NCBI GenBank assembly: GCA_016210245.1
Contig: JACQUR010000253.1
Location: 1 to 12,040, forward strand
DNA length: 12,040 bases
Direction: 5' to 3'
DNA from: Chloroflexota bacterium
GTDB taxonomy: Bacteria > Chloroflexota > UBA6077 > JACQUR01
Shown: positions 5,819-11,988 of the stretch, piece by piece
Position numbering within the stretch: position 1 is the stretch's first letter
Layout: each line of letters begins with the position of its first letter
Program-made: the position numbers and the translations under genes
Notes under the pieces: model-generated
Database searches by the model: none
What the model was told of the DNA's origin: nothing
What the model saw: only the letters and a program-made list of their open reading frames with translations

Positions 5819-7739
5819 TGCATCCCATCAGCCGTTCCGCCAGGGTGAGGGCGTCGGCTGGCCAGAACAGCGCGGGGCGGGGGCGCGGGATGTGGGCGTG
5901 GCCGGGCATGGGGCGGCAGGAGAGGACCATCCGCCGCCACTGGGCCGGCACGGCCTCGCGTCCATACACCGCGCCGAGCAGTGCCCCGCAGATGGCGGCG
6001 TTGGTGTCGGTGTCCCCGCCCTGGCGCACCGTCGCCACCACCGCCTCCTCCAGTGAGGGCGCGTGCCGCAACTGGAAGAACGCGTTCTGGAGGGCGATGA
6101 GCACCCAGCCTCGATGAGGGCCGTCGAAGCCCTGGGGCAAGGAGCGCTCCGCCTGTCCCAGCGCCCTCGCCACCTCGGACGCCTGGCAGTGGCCGTGCGC
6201 CCACGCCCTCGCCCACTGAAAGGTCTGCCGAGCGTCGGCGCTGCTGGCGATGGCGTGGGCGATGGTCGTGGCGAACAGGGCCGAGGCCTCCTGGCAGACG
6301 GGGTCGGGATGGGTGAGCCGAGCGTCCGCCCGCGCCGCCTCCGCCACCTCGACCGGGTCATGCCGCCAGCCCCAGATGCCGAGCGGGCTGACTCGCATCA
6401 GCGCTCCGTTGGCCTGGCTGGAGCGGCTGGCCGCCCGCATGGCCGTCTGGGCAGCACTCTCTGCGCGCACGTCTTCGGGCATGACGGGACGCAGAGCCGT
6501 GCGCGTCGTGCCGCCCACGTCGAACGGGTCGCACCACTCGTGCCTGCACGGTACGGGTTCTGAGGCGTGCGTCCAGCGGTGGTACCAGCGCGCGTAGGAG
6601 ATGGCGACTGCCTCCGGATCGAACCTGCCGAGGTGGACCAGCGTGCGGGCGAGCATGAGCGCCAGCTCCGAGTCGTCGGTCGGCTGGCCGGCGATGATCC
6701 CGTGCGGGCCGCCGTCGGCCAGCAGGTGCGGCCCTGCGTCCGGGTACTGCGCGGCGATCTCCGGCCGAGTCTGGAACTCCACCAGCGCGCCCAGCGCATC
6801 GCCCGCCACCTGGCCCAGCAGGCAGCCCTGGGCGCGCCGCAGCGCCTCGGTGTCGTGGACCAGGCTGCCGGGGGATAGGTGCGCGGGCTCGAAGCCGGGC
6901 GGCGGCGCCGCCTCGCCGAAGCCGCTGCCAGGGACGATATGCCAGGAGCAGCCAGCCAGCTCTCGGACCACGCTCGGCCCGCCGCCGAAGCACCGCCGGG
7001 TGGAGCTGGAGCCATCGCGCCCGTAGTACACCTCGGCGCCCATCTGGTCGACCAGGCTGCCGCCCACGCCCCGCAGCAGGGCGTGCCCACCTGCGTAGTC
7101 CACCGCCCCGGGCCCGTTGAGCGACGCCCCGGCCACCCCCTCGCCGGCCGCAGCCAGCGCCAGGCGGTAGGCGATGCTGGCCATGGCGCGGAGGCGGGCG
7201 GGCGCCAGACAGGCCAGATTGCCGGCCGGGTGGCGGTCGGCCGCGTGGGAGCCCAGGACGACCTCCTGCGGGCCCAGGCGCTCCGGCCAGGGGTCGCGCT
7301 CGACCGGCGCGCCGTTGCGGGTGAGCGGCCCGCAGCCCTCCGCCCAGGCGAAGCGGTCGCCCGCGTCGTCGGGCGCGTCCACCGCCTGGACCACCCCCAG
7401 CACGGGGATACCGTCCCGCAGCAGGCCGATCGAGACCGCGTGGCCGCGATAGCCCCGCTGCATCGCCTCGGTCCCGTCGTTGGGGTCCACCACCCACAGG
7501 TGGGTTTCACCCTCACCCGGGGGCTGGTAGCCGGTCTCCTCGCCCCGGAAGCCCCAGCCCGGGAACTGCGCGCTCAAGCGGCGGCGGATCGCCCACTCCG
7601 CCTCGTCGTCGGCCGGACAGTGGCCCAGCGGCCCCCGCGGCCCGTCCGGGCGCGCGCACTCGGCCAGCAGGATCCGGGCCGCCTCATCCGCCGCGTCGAT
7701 GGCCACCTGGAGCGCGGAACGGTAGTCGTGCATGGCCAT
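5811..7739 (-). CDS. Fusion of inositol-monophosphatase-family phosphatase and ADP-ribosylglycohydrolase
   Basis: 642 residues, two enzymes in one chain. Residues about 1-245 are an IMPase-type Mg-dependent phosphatase: FRGEE with E67/E68, WVVDPNDGT (82-90) with D85 and D88, and VDYAGGHAL (213-221) with D214, so all usual metal ligands are present. Residues about 300-605 are an ADP-ribosylglycohydrolase: GCLLGQVAGDALGALVEF (305-322), TDDSELAL (354-361), NGALMRVSPLG (444-454), THPDP (476-480) and GGDTDTNAAI (574-583), again with the di-metal residues intact. The second domain should cleave an N- or O-linked ADP-ribose bond; the first may remove a phosphate from a related substrate, but the pairing is not explained by sequence. 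Soluble; no signal. The ATG at 7739 follows GAGGA at 6 bases; a second ATG two codons in is possible. The TAA lies in the heptamer repeat. Confidence 0.93.
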   Translation of the reverse strand: MAMHDYRSALQVAIDAADEAARILLAECARPDGPRGPLGHCPADDEAEWAIRRRLSAQFPGWGFRGEETGYQPPGEGETHLWVVDPNDGTEAMQRGYRGHAVSIGLLRDGIPVLGVVQAVDAPDDAGDRFAWAEGCGPLTRNGAPVERDPWPERLGPQEVVLGSHAADRHPAGNLACLAPARLRAMASIAYRLALAAAGEGVAGASLNGPGAVDYAGGHALLRGVGGSLVDQMGAEVYYGRDGSSSTRRCFGGGPSVVRELAGCSWHIVPGSGFGEAAPPPGFEPAHLSPGSLVHDTEALRRAQGCLLGQVAGDALGALVEFQTRPEIAAQYPDAGPHLLADGGPHGIIAGQPTDDSELALMLARTLVHLGRFDPEAVAISYARWYHRWTHASEPVPCRHEWCDPFDVGGTTRTALRPVMPEDVRAESAAQTAMRAASRSSQANGALMRVSPLGIWGWRHDPVEVAEAARADARLTHPDPVCQEASALFATTIAHAIASSADARQTFQWARAWAHGHCQASEVARALGQAERSLPQGFDGPHRGWVLIALQNAFFQLRHAPSLEEAVVATVRQGGDTDTNAAICGALLGAVYGREAVPAQWRRMVLSCRPMPGHAHIPRPRPALFWPADALTLAERLMGCKT

Positions 7740-7752
7740 GTCTCATCCTCGC

Positions 7753-7826
7753 CATCCGATCCACTCAATCCGTTGCCAGGAATCCGTTCCAATCCGATCA
7801 ATCCGTTCCCAGAAATCCGTTGACAG
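7753..7826. repeat. Imperfect tandem duplication rich in AATCCGTT
   Basis: Two copies, 38 bp (7754-7791) and 34 bp (7792-7825), begin with ATCCGAT and share AATCCGTT-N-CCAG-R-AATCCGTT; the second lacks 4 bases. The core ATCCG occurs six times here and once more at 8025. It lies directly upstream of the fusion gene start, so it occupies the gene's leader or promoter region. No clear -35/-10 pair was found in it. Confidence 0.7.
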
Positions 7827-7860
7827 TTGTCCATGCCCCTGCGGGGGCGCCGCCGGGGGA

Positions 7861-8016
7861 TGAAAATTACGTCCACAGCAGCCCGGCCGTCGGCGATTTT
7901 CACAGCAGTTTCCTCCCGCCCTTGCAGGGCGACCGCGCCGCATGAAAATGGCTGCGGGGTGGGGTTCGAGGTGACGCTCACCCCCAAACCCCAGGCCGCC
8001 TGAGCCGCCATTTTCA
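7861..8016. repeat. Inverted repeats around TGAAAAT in a gene-free stretch
   Basis: Within the gene-free region 7740-8084, TGAAAAT/ATTTTCA occurs four times in alternating orientation: 7861-7867, 7896-7902, 7943-7949 and 8010-8016. The outer pair on the right forms a perfect 10-bp inverted repeat (TGAAAATGGC at 7943-7952, GCCATTTTCA at 8007-8016). Between the pairs is a 6-bp stem with a 3-base loop, CGCCCT-TGC-AGGGCG (7918-7932). Further right, GAGCGT/ACGCTC pairs at 8045-8062. Open frames crossing the region have compositions unlike the neighbouring genes and no ribosome sites. It may be structured RNA or an old palindromic element. Confidence 0.55.
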
Positions 8017-8084
8017 GGAGAGCAATCCGTTCCCCCAGCGCCCAGAGCGTGACACAACGCTCGGCGCGCGTCGAGCCCCGTGTG

Positions 8085-8109
8085 GTGGCGCTGTTATTGA
8101 CAGCGCCAC
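8085..8109. promoter_or_regulatory. Perfect 10-bp inverted repeat over the merR-like promoter: candidate operator
   Basis: GTGGCGCTGT (8085-8094) and ACAGCGCCAC (8100-8109) are exact reverse complements separated by 5 bases. The repeat covers the -35 box (8097-8102) and runs into the spacer. A protein bound there would block RNA polymerase, so autorepression is the simplest reading. Which protein binds is inference. Confidence 0.65.
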
Positions 8110-8125
8110 TGTCGCTGAGTATACT
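8097..8125 (+). promoter_or_regulatory. Strong sigma-70-type promoter of the MerR-like gene (leaderless)
   Basis: TTGACA (8097-8102), a 17-base spacer and TATACT (8120-8125) are near consensus. The ATG begins at 8132, only six bases after the -10 box, so transcription should start at or within a base or two of the A of ATG. No upstream ribosome site is possible, implying a leaderless mRNA. Confidence 0.75.
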
Positions 8126-8131
8126 CCGCGT

Positions 8132-8719
8132 ATGGGCAAGGAGGCAAGCGGGCTGACCATCGAGGCACTGGCCGAGCAGGTCGAGGTGCCGGTGCGCACC
8201 ATCCGCTTCTACATCGCCGAAGGGCTGCTGCCGGGGCCGGAGGGGCGGGGGAAGGCGGCCTGCTATGGCGAGGAGCACCTGTTGCTGCTGCGCCTGGTCC
8301 GTCGCCTGGCCGAGCAGCGGGTGCCGCTGGCCGAGCAGCGCGAGCGGCTCGCCAGGCTGTCGCTCAAGGACCTCCGCGCCCTGCTGGCCGAGGAGGAGCG
8401 ACGGGCGGCGGAGTGGCGGCGCGCCCGGGAAGCGCCCTCGGCCAGGGAATACGAGTCGATGCTGCTCGCGCGCGCGCGGGCAGGGCGCGGCGGGCTGGCC
8501 GAGTCGCAGGCCGACTATGCCGTGCCGCCGCCAGCGCAGCAGGCTGCGCCCGGCCGGCAGCCCGGGGCCGCTCGTCCAGCCGGGCCGCTGGCCGAGGAGT
8601 GGCAGCGCTGGGAGCTGGCCCCGGGCGTGGAGCTGCACGTGCGGGCAGACGTGGTGGCGCAGCGCCGCAAGTTGATCGAGCGCCTGTTGCAAGGGGCCAG
8701 GGACTGGCAGTGCTATTGA
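8132..8719 (+). CDS. MerR-family-like transcriptional regulator
   Basis: 195 residues. The N-terminal winged helix-turn-helix of MerR type spans about 8-75: LTIEALAEQVEVPVRTIRFY (8-27), AEGLLPGPEGRGKAACYGEE (29-48), then a helix of L/R repeats and LAEQRERLARL (66-76). A charged, probably coiled helix (78-122) and a Pro/Ala/Gly linker (131-152) lead to a C-terminal segment, WELAPGVELHVRADVVAQRRKLIERLLQGAR (160-190), that may bind an effector. I see no metal-binding cysteine cluster (Cys only at 44 and 194), so it is not a classical metal sensor. The start is set by the promoter: the ATG lies six bases after TATACT. It probably controls itself through the inverted repeat at 8085-8109, and perhaps the next gene. 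Confidence 0.85.
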   Translation: MGKEASGLTIEALAEQVEVPVRTIRFYIAEGLLPGPEGRGKAACYGEEHLLLLRLVRRLAEQRVPLAEQRERLARLSLKDLRALLAEEERRAAEWRRAREAPSAREYESMLLARARAGRGGLAESQADYAVPPPAQQAAPGRQPGAARPAGPLAEEWQRWELAPGVELHVRADVVAQRRKLIERLLQGARDWQCY

Positions 8720-8726
8720 GTCGATC

Positions 8727-8790
8727 CTGGTGGGGCGGGCGTCTCTGCCCGCCCCTGGGTACAGGCGGGCAGAGACGCCCGCCCCACCAG
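8727..8790. repeat. Perfect 27-bp-arm palindromic hairpin
   Basis: The left arm 8727-8753 and the right arm 8764-8790 are exact reverse complements around a 10-base loop. The arms are very G/C-rich (the half starts CTGGTGGGGCGGGCGTCTCT). The element begins 8 bp after the stop of the MerR-like gene and ends 42 bp before the next start. There is no T tract after it, so it is not a standard intrinsic terminator; a dispersed palindromic or MITE/REP-like element is more likely. It may attenuate transcription or protect the mRNA between the two genes. Confidence 0.9.
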
Positions 8791-8832
8791 ACTGCGCTCA
8801 ACTGTTCCACTCAATGGCGAAGGAGGGCAATC

Positions 8833-9690
8833 ATGGCAAACGAAGGCATGGACGCGGCGTATCGTTTCGCCGCCAGGGCGGCTCGAGAGTCGATCCAGCG
8901 CGAGGACCCGGCGGGGGCGGAGGCGCTGGAACAAGTGGCCGCGGCGGATATCGTGGTGGTGCCGGGCACGTACGACCGGGTGGAGCGGGTGCTGGAGTTG
9001 CTCGGGCTGCCGTTCACCCTGGTGCAGCCCCACCAGCTCCACCGGGCCGGGCTCAGGCCAGGGCAACTGATCGTGGTCAACTGCCCGGGCTATGGCCTGG
9101 AGCGCCAGGACGTGGCCGCGCTGCGGGAGGTGGTGGGCGCGGGCGCTACCCTGTTCAGCACCGACTGGGCGCTCCGCCACGTGCTGGAGCAGGCCCTGCC
9201 CGGCTACCTGGCCTGGAACAGCCGCGCGACCGGGGACGAAGTCGTAGGGGTTGAGGTCGTCGACCACGAGAACCCCTGGCTCAAGGGGGTGATGGCCGAG
9301 GGCGAGGAGCCACGCTGGTGGCTGGAGGGCGCCAGCTACCCCATCACGGTGCTGCGCCCGGAGGCGGTGCGCGTGCTGATGCGCTCCTCGGAGCTGTCCG
9401 AGCGCTACGGCGAGCCGGCCGTGGCGGTGAGCTTCGGCTTTGGCGATGGCGAGGTGCTGCACCTGATCTCCCACTACTACCTCCAGCGCACCGAGCTGCG
9501 CAGCGAGCGCCAGCAAGCCACCGGCGGAGCCACGGTCGCCTTCCTGGCTGCCAAGGCCCCGGCCACCATCGCTGAGGAAACCGCGGCTGTGGCAGCCATG
9601 TCGGTGGGCGAGGCCGAGTCCGCCTGGTCCAGCGCTCGGCTGTTCGCCAATGTGGTGGCAGGGACGAAGAAGCGGGCGAAGCGAAGGTAG
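8833..9690 (+). CDS. Uncharacterised protein with probable glutamine-amidotransferase-like fold
   Basis: 285 residues, soluble, no signal peptide. The central part alternates short beta strands and helices as in class I glutamine-amidotransferase-like (ThuA-type) domains: ADIVVVPGTYDRVERVLELLG (38-58), LIVVNCPGYGL (79-89), GAGATLFSTDWALRHVLE (102-119), then WWLEGASYPITVL (162-174) and GDGEVLHLISHYYLQRTELR (204-223), which looks highly constrained. I see no certain Cys-His-Glu triad; C84 sits at the end of a strand, so activity is doubtful. Residues 225-285 are an Ala-rich tail ending in basic KKRAKRR. The ATG at 8833 has AGGAGG six bases upstream; the frame is open further back but overlaps the MerR-like gene and the hairpin. 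It probably works with the MerR-like gene; function unknown. Confidence 0.8.
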   Translation: MANEGMDAAYRFAARAARESIQREDPAGAEALEQVAAADIVVVPGTYDRVERVLELLGLPFTLVQPHQLHRAGLRPGQLIVVNCPGYGLERQDVAALREVVGAGATLFSTDWALRHVLEQALPGYLAWNSRATGDEVVGVEVVDHENPWLKGVMAEGEEPRWWLEGASYPITVLRPEAVRVLMRSSELSERYGEPAVAVSFGFGDGEVLHLISHYYLQRTELRSERQQATGGATVAFLAAKAPATIAEETAAVAAMSVGEAESAWSSARLFANVVAGTKKRAKRR

Positions 9691-9723
9691 CTACCGCACG
9701 CCCAGCACCTCGTGGAAGACCTT

Positions 9724-10287
9724 CTACTCCTCCATGGCGCCGCCGCGGCCGCGCAGCATCTCGCGCATGATCAGCACCGCCACAGGTTTGCGGGCCGCCA
9801 CGGCGTGATCGTACGCCTCGCCGAGGAGGCCGAGTTGCTCTGGCTTCTCCAGGACGAAGTGGTCCATGCCCAGGGCGTCCATCACCGGTGGGGTGACCTT
9901 GCCCATGCCCATCATGAAGTGGCGCTTCTCGCCCAGCGAGCCGCGCCAGCTCACCAGCATCAGCACCGGAATGCCGCACAGCAGGGCGATGCCGTTGATG
10001 GCGTTGCAACAGGTGAGGAAGCCCGAGTTGGGCATGATGAGCAGCGCCTTCATGCCGCCGCAGAAGGCGCCAGCGCAGATGCCGATGCCCTCTTCTTCGC
10101 GCGCGATCGGCAGGTACCGCCACGACGGCTCCTGCTGGAGCTCGCGCTGGAGGAAGGCCATGCGGTGGTCGGGATAGGAGACGATCAGTTGGAAGCCCTG
10201 GCGCACCAGCTCGTCCTTGATGAGCGTGGACGGGCTCTGCTCCGCGATGGTCTGGACGATCGCCGGCGAGCCTGGGGTCAGCGTCAT
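9724..10287 (-). CDS. Thiamine-pyrophosphate PYR-domain protein, sulfopyruvate/phosphonopyruvate decarboxylase alpha-like
   Basis: 187 residues, about the size of the separate alpha subunit of sulfopyruvate decarboxylase (ComD) or the N-terminal half of phosphonopyruvate decarboxylase. The TPP-activating glutamate is in REEEGIGICAGAF (63-75), followed by ALLIMPNSGF (81-90), LTCCNAINGIALLCGIPVLMLVSWRG (91-116) and a C-terminal AVLIMREML (170-178). The pyrophosphate-binding partner (GDG...N motif) is not in this protein and no matching beta subunit adjoins it, so it must act with a partner from elsewhere or with an unusual one. Cysteines are frequent (71, 76, 93, 94, 104). The ATG at 10287 follows GGAGG at 9 bases and overlaps the preceding frame's TGA as ATGA. 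Its stop is 33 bp from the convergent gene. The substrate is not determined by sequence. Confidence 0.82.
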   Translation of the reverse strand: MTLTPGSPAIVQTIAEQSPSTLIKDELVRQGFQLIVSYPDHRMAFLQRELQQEPSWRYLPIAREEEGIGICAGAFCGGMKALLIMPNSGFLTCCNAINGIALLCGIPVLMLVSWRGSLGEKRHFMMGMGKVTPPVMDALGMDHFVLEKPEQLGLLGEAYDHAVAARKPVAVLIMREMLRGRGGAMEE

Positions 10288-10466
10288 GGCCGAGTTCCTC
10301 CCGCGACAGAGGCTGCCTTCTCGCGCCCACCCACCCGCGGGCCGAGAAGCTGGAGGTGCTCCTGCGCCTCGATGGTGCGCTCGATGGTGCGGATGAAGCG
10401 ATACTTCATCTCGACGGGGTCGTAGCTGAACTGCTGCTCGGTGCCGTACCCCTTCTCGATCTCCAG
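10284..10466 (-). CDS. Short conserved-looking coding stretch of unclear start (hypothetical protein)
   Basis: The frame ending in the TGA at 10284-10286 has strongly G/C third positions from about 10478 down and reads like protein (for example YLEIEKGYGTEQQFSYD, then EMKYRFIRTIERTIEAQEHL). The first in-frame ATG is at 10409 and gives only 41 residues, without a ribosome site. The CTG at 10466 gives 60 residues and has GAGGAGGG about 10 bases upstream; I use it for the coordinates. The frame is open back to 10502, directly after the TAG of the phosphatase gene, in the same frame. It overlaps the next gene by ATGA. It may be a small subunit for the TPP protein, a fragment, or the C-terminal part of the phosphatase cut by a nonsense codon. 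No family recognised. Confidence 0.45.
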   Translation of the reverse strand: MEIEKGYGTEQQFSYDPVEMKYRFIRTIERTIEAQEHLQLLGPRVGGREKAASVAGGTRP

Positions 10467-10502
10467 ATACGCCGTGCCCTCCTCGCGTCCTGGCGATGTC
10501 CT

Positions 10503-11102
10503 CTACCGCTGCCGCGGTCCGGCGCCACGCTGCCGGTACTCGGCTTCGAACGCCAGCAGGGCCTCCAGTTGCCGGTCGTTGGGGGCAGCTTGCCAGCGCT
10601 TGGAACGCAGGATCTCGATCGCGGTGGGGGCAGTGTAGCCCAGGCTGACCAGCACGGCGCTGGCCAGCAGCGCCGAGCGGCCGACGCCGTGCTGGCAGTG
10701 GACCAGCACCTTCTTGCCCGCCTCCATGCGCGCCAGCACCCACTCCACCCCCTCGGCGAGCTGCTCACGGGTGAGGGAGTCATGGTCCGGGGCTGGCAGG
10801 TGCAGCCACTCGATGCCGTAGCGGGCCAGCACCTGGGGATCGTCCGCCGCCTCCGCGCGGACATCCACCACGGCGCCGATCTCAGCCGCGGCCAGGCGCG
10901 GCACGTCGCCGCGGGTGAAGGCGCCGCCCACCGCCAGCGAGCCGCTGATCCAGGAGAGGTTGAGCTGTCGGGGCAGCAGGATGATGGCCAACTCCATCAG
11001 CCAGGCGACCCCGCGCAGCCAGAGGCGGCGGAGGGGGTTGAGCTTGCGTGCCCCCTCCGCGCGTTCGCTTGCCTCATGCGGCTGGTCCTGCCCGTCGCTC
11101 AT
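10503..11102 (-). CDS. Dual-specificity/tyrosine-type protein phosphatase
   Basis: 199 residues from the ATG at 11102. A hydrophobic N-terminal segment (about 33-44, AWLMELAIILLP) may attach it to the membrane. The catalytic domain has WISGSLAVGG (51-60), VVDVRAE (78-84), a probable general acid D106 (or D108) in LPAPDHDSLT (102-111), and the phosphate loop VHCQHGVGRSA (134-144) with nucleophile C136 and R142, matching HCx5RS. It should hydrolyse phosphate esters; whether on protein, lipid or nucleotide is unknown. It follows korB by 19 bp in the same operon. A GTG at 11120 would add six residues and start one base after the korB stop; the ATG has GGTGGGAG about 11 bases upstream and is preferred. 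After its TAG the same frame stays open. Confidence 0.88.
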   Translation of the reverse strand: MSDGQDQPHEASERAEGARKLNPLRRLWLRGVAWLMELAIILLPRQLNLSWISGSLAVGGAFTRGDVPRLAAAEIGAVVDVRAEAADDPQVLARYGIEWLHLPAPDHDSLTREQLAEGVEWVLARMEAGKKVLVHCQHGVGRSALLASAVLVSLGYTAPTAIEILRSKRWQAAPNDRQLEALLAFEAEYRQRGAGPRQR

Positions 11103-11121
11103 AGGCAGAACAGCTCCCACC

Positions 11122-11988
11122 TCACACGAACTCGTCCTTGAGCGCCTCGTAGTCGCGCTGGCGCCCGTCCAACGGCTGGAGGACCAGTGGGCCGGCCTTC
11201 AGGGCGGTGACCTGCTCCTCGTAGGTGGGCCGCTCGGCCCGGTAGACGATGCCGATGGGGATGCGTGGACCCCATTCCTGGGCCTTGCTCCAGGCATGCT
11301 CGCGGCTGGTCGAGTCGTACCCGGCTTCCTCCTCCAGCTTGTAGACCCGCTCCCGGAACCACTCGTAGGTGCCGGTCTTGTTGTAGGTCACGCACGGCTG
11401 GAGCACGTCCACCAGGGCGTAGCCCCGGTGTATGATCGCTTGCTGGAGGAGCCAGGTGAGGTGCTTGATATCGCCGGAGAAGCCGCGGGCGATGAAGCTG
11501 GCGCCCGCGGCCACAGCGAGGGCCAGGGGGTTGGCCGCCCACTCGATCGAGCCCTCGGGCGAGAAGCTGGAGATGTAGCCCCGCTCGGAGGTAGGCGAGT
11601 ACTGGCCCTTGGTCAACCCGTAGACCTGGTTGTCCTCGACGATGTGGGTGAGGTCCGGGTTGCGGCGCATGGCGTGGATGAGGTGGCCCATGCCGATGCC
11701 GTAGCCGTCGCCATCGCCCGTCACCGCCACCACCTTGAGGGCATGATCGGCCAGCTTGATCCCCTGGGCCACCGGCAGCGCGCGCCCGTGGATGGAGTTG
11801 AAGGCGTTGACATGCATGTAGTGGGGCAGCTTGGAGCCGCAGCCGATGCCGGAGACCAGCATCACTTCGTGCGGCTGCAGGTCCAGCCCGGCCAGCGCCT
11901 GTTTGATGGAGGCGAGGATCCCGAAGTCACCGCAGCCCAGGCACCAGGTTGACTTCTGGCCGCCATTGAACAGCTTCAGATCAGACAT
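11122..11988 (-). CDS. korB: 2-oxoacid:ferredoxin oxidoreductase beta subunit
   Basis: 288 residues, family length. With an alpha subunit it oxidatively decarboxylates a 2-oxoacid (2-oxoglutarate in the closest named members) to an acyl-CoA, passing electrons to ferredoxin. WCLGCGDFG (15-23) gives C16 and C19, and with C50 and C199 completes the four-cysteine [4Fe-4S] set. The TPP/Mg motif runs from GDGDGYGIG (91-99) to EDNQVYGLTKGQ (118-129), with N120. SPTS (131-134) and LQPCVTYN (196-203) are further family blocks. The ATG has GGAGG six bases upstream and lies inside the end of the upstream alpha gene, an 8-bp overlap, so the two are translationally coupled. 2-Oxoglutarate is the best guess, but pyruvate or a broad specificity is possible. 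Confidence 0.94.
   Translation of the reverse strand: MSDLKLFNGGQKSTWCLGCGDFGILASIKQALAGLDLQPHEVMLVSGIGCGSKLPHYMHVNAFNSIHGRALPVAQGIKLADHALKVVAVTGDGDGYGIGMGHLIHAMRRNPDLTHIVEDNQVYGLTKGQYSPTSERGYISSFSPEGSIEWAANPLALAVAAGASFIARGFSGDIKHLTWLLQQAIIHRGYALVDVLQPCVTYNKTGTYEWFRERVYKLEEEAGYDSTSREHAWSKAQEWGPRIPIGIVYRAERPTYEEQVTALKAGPLVLQPLDGRQRDYEALKDEFV

Noticed and set aside
6358..7516. Long alternative frames inside the fusion gene on the minus strand
   Set aside because: Composition is Arg/Ala/Gly-rich without motifs, while the 642-residue frame carries two full enzyme families.
7820..7850. Plus-strand promoter starting with TTGACA
   Set aside because: No -10 box lies 15-19 bp downstream and no plus-strand gene starts near it; the bases belong to the tandem repeat end.
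7743..8057. Minus-strand frame of 104 codons in the gene-free region
   Set aside because: It translates the tandem and inverted repeats, has no ribosome site and is unlike any protein I know.
8727..8790. Intrinsic terminator
   Set aside because: The stem is strong but no T tract follows on either strand; it is kept as a palindromic repeat instead.
8413..8832. 140-residue N-terminal extension of the amidotransferase-like protein
   Set aside because: It overlaps the MerR-like gene out of frame and translates through the 27-bp-arm hairpin; AGGAGG before the ATG at 8833 is decisive.
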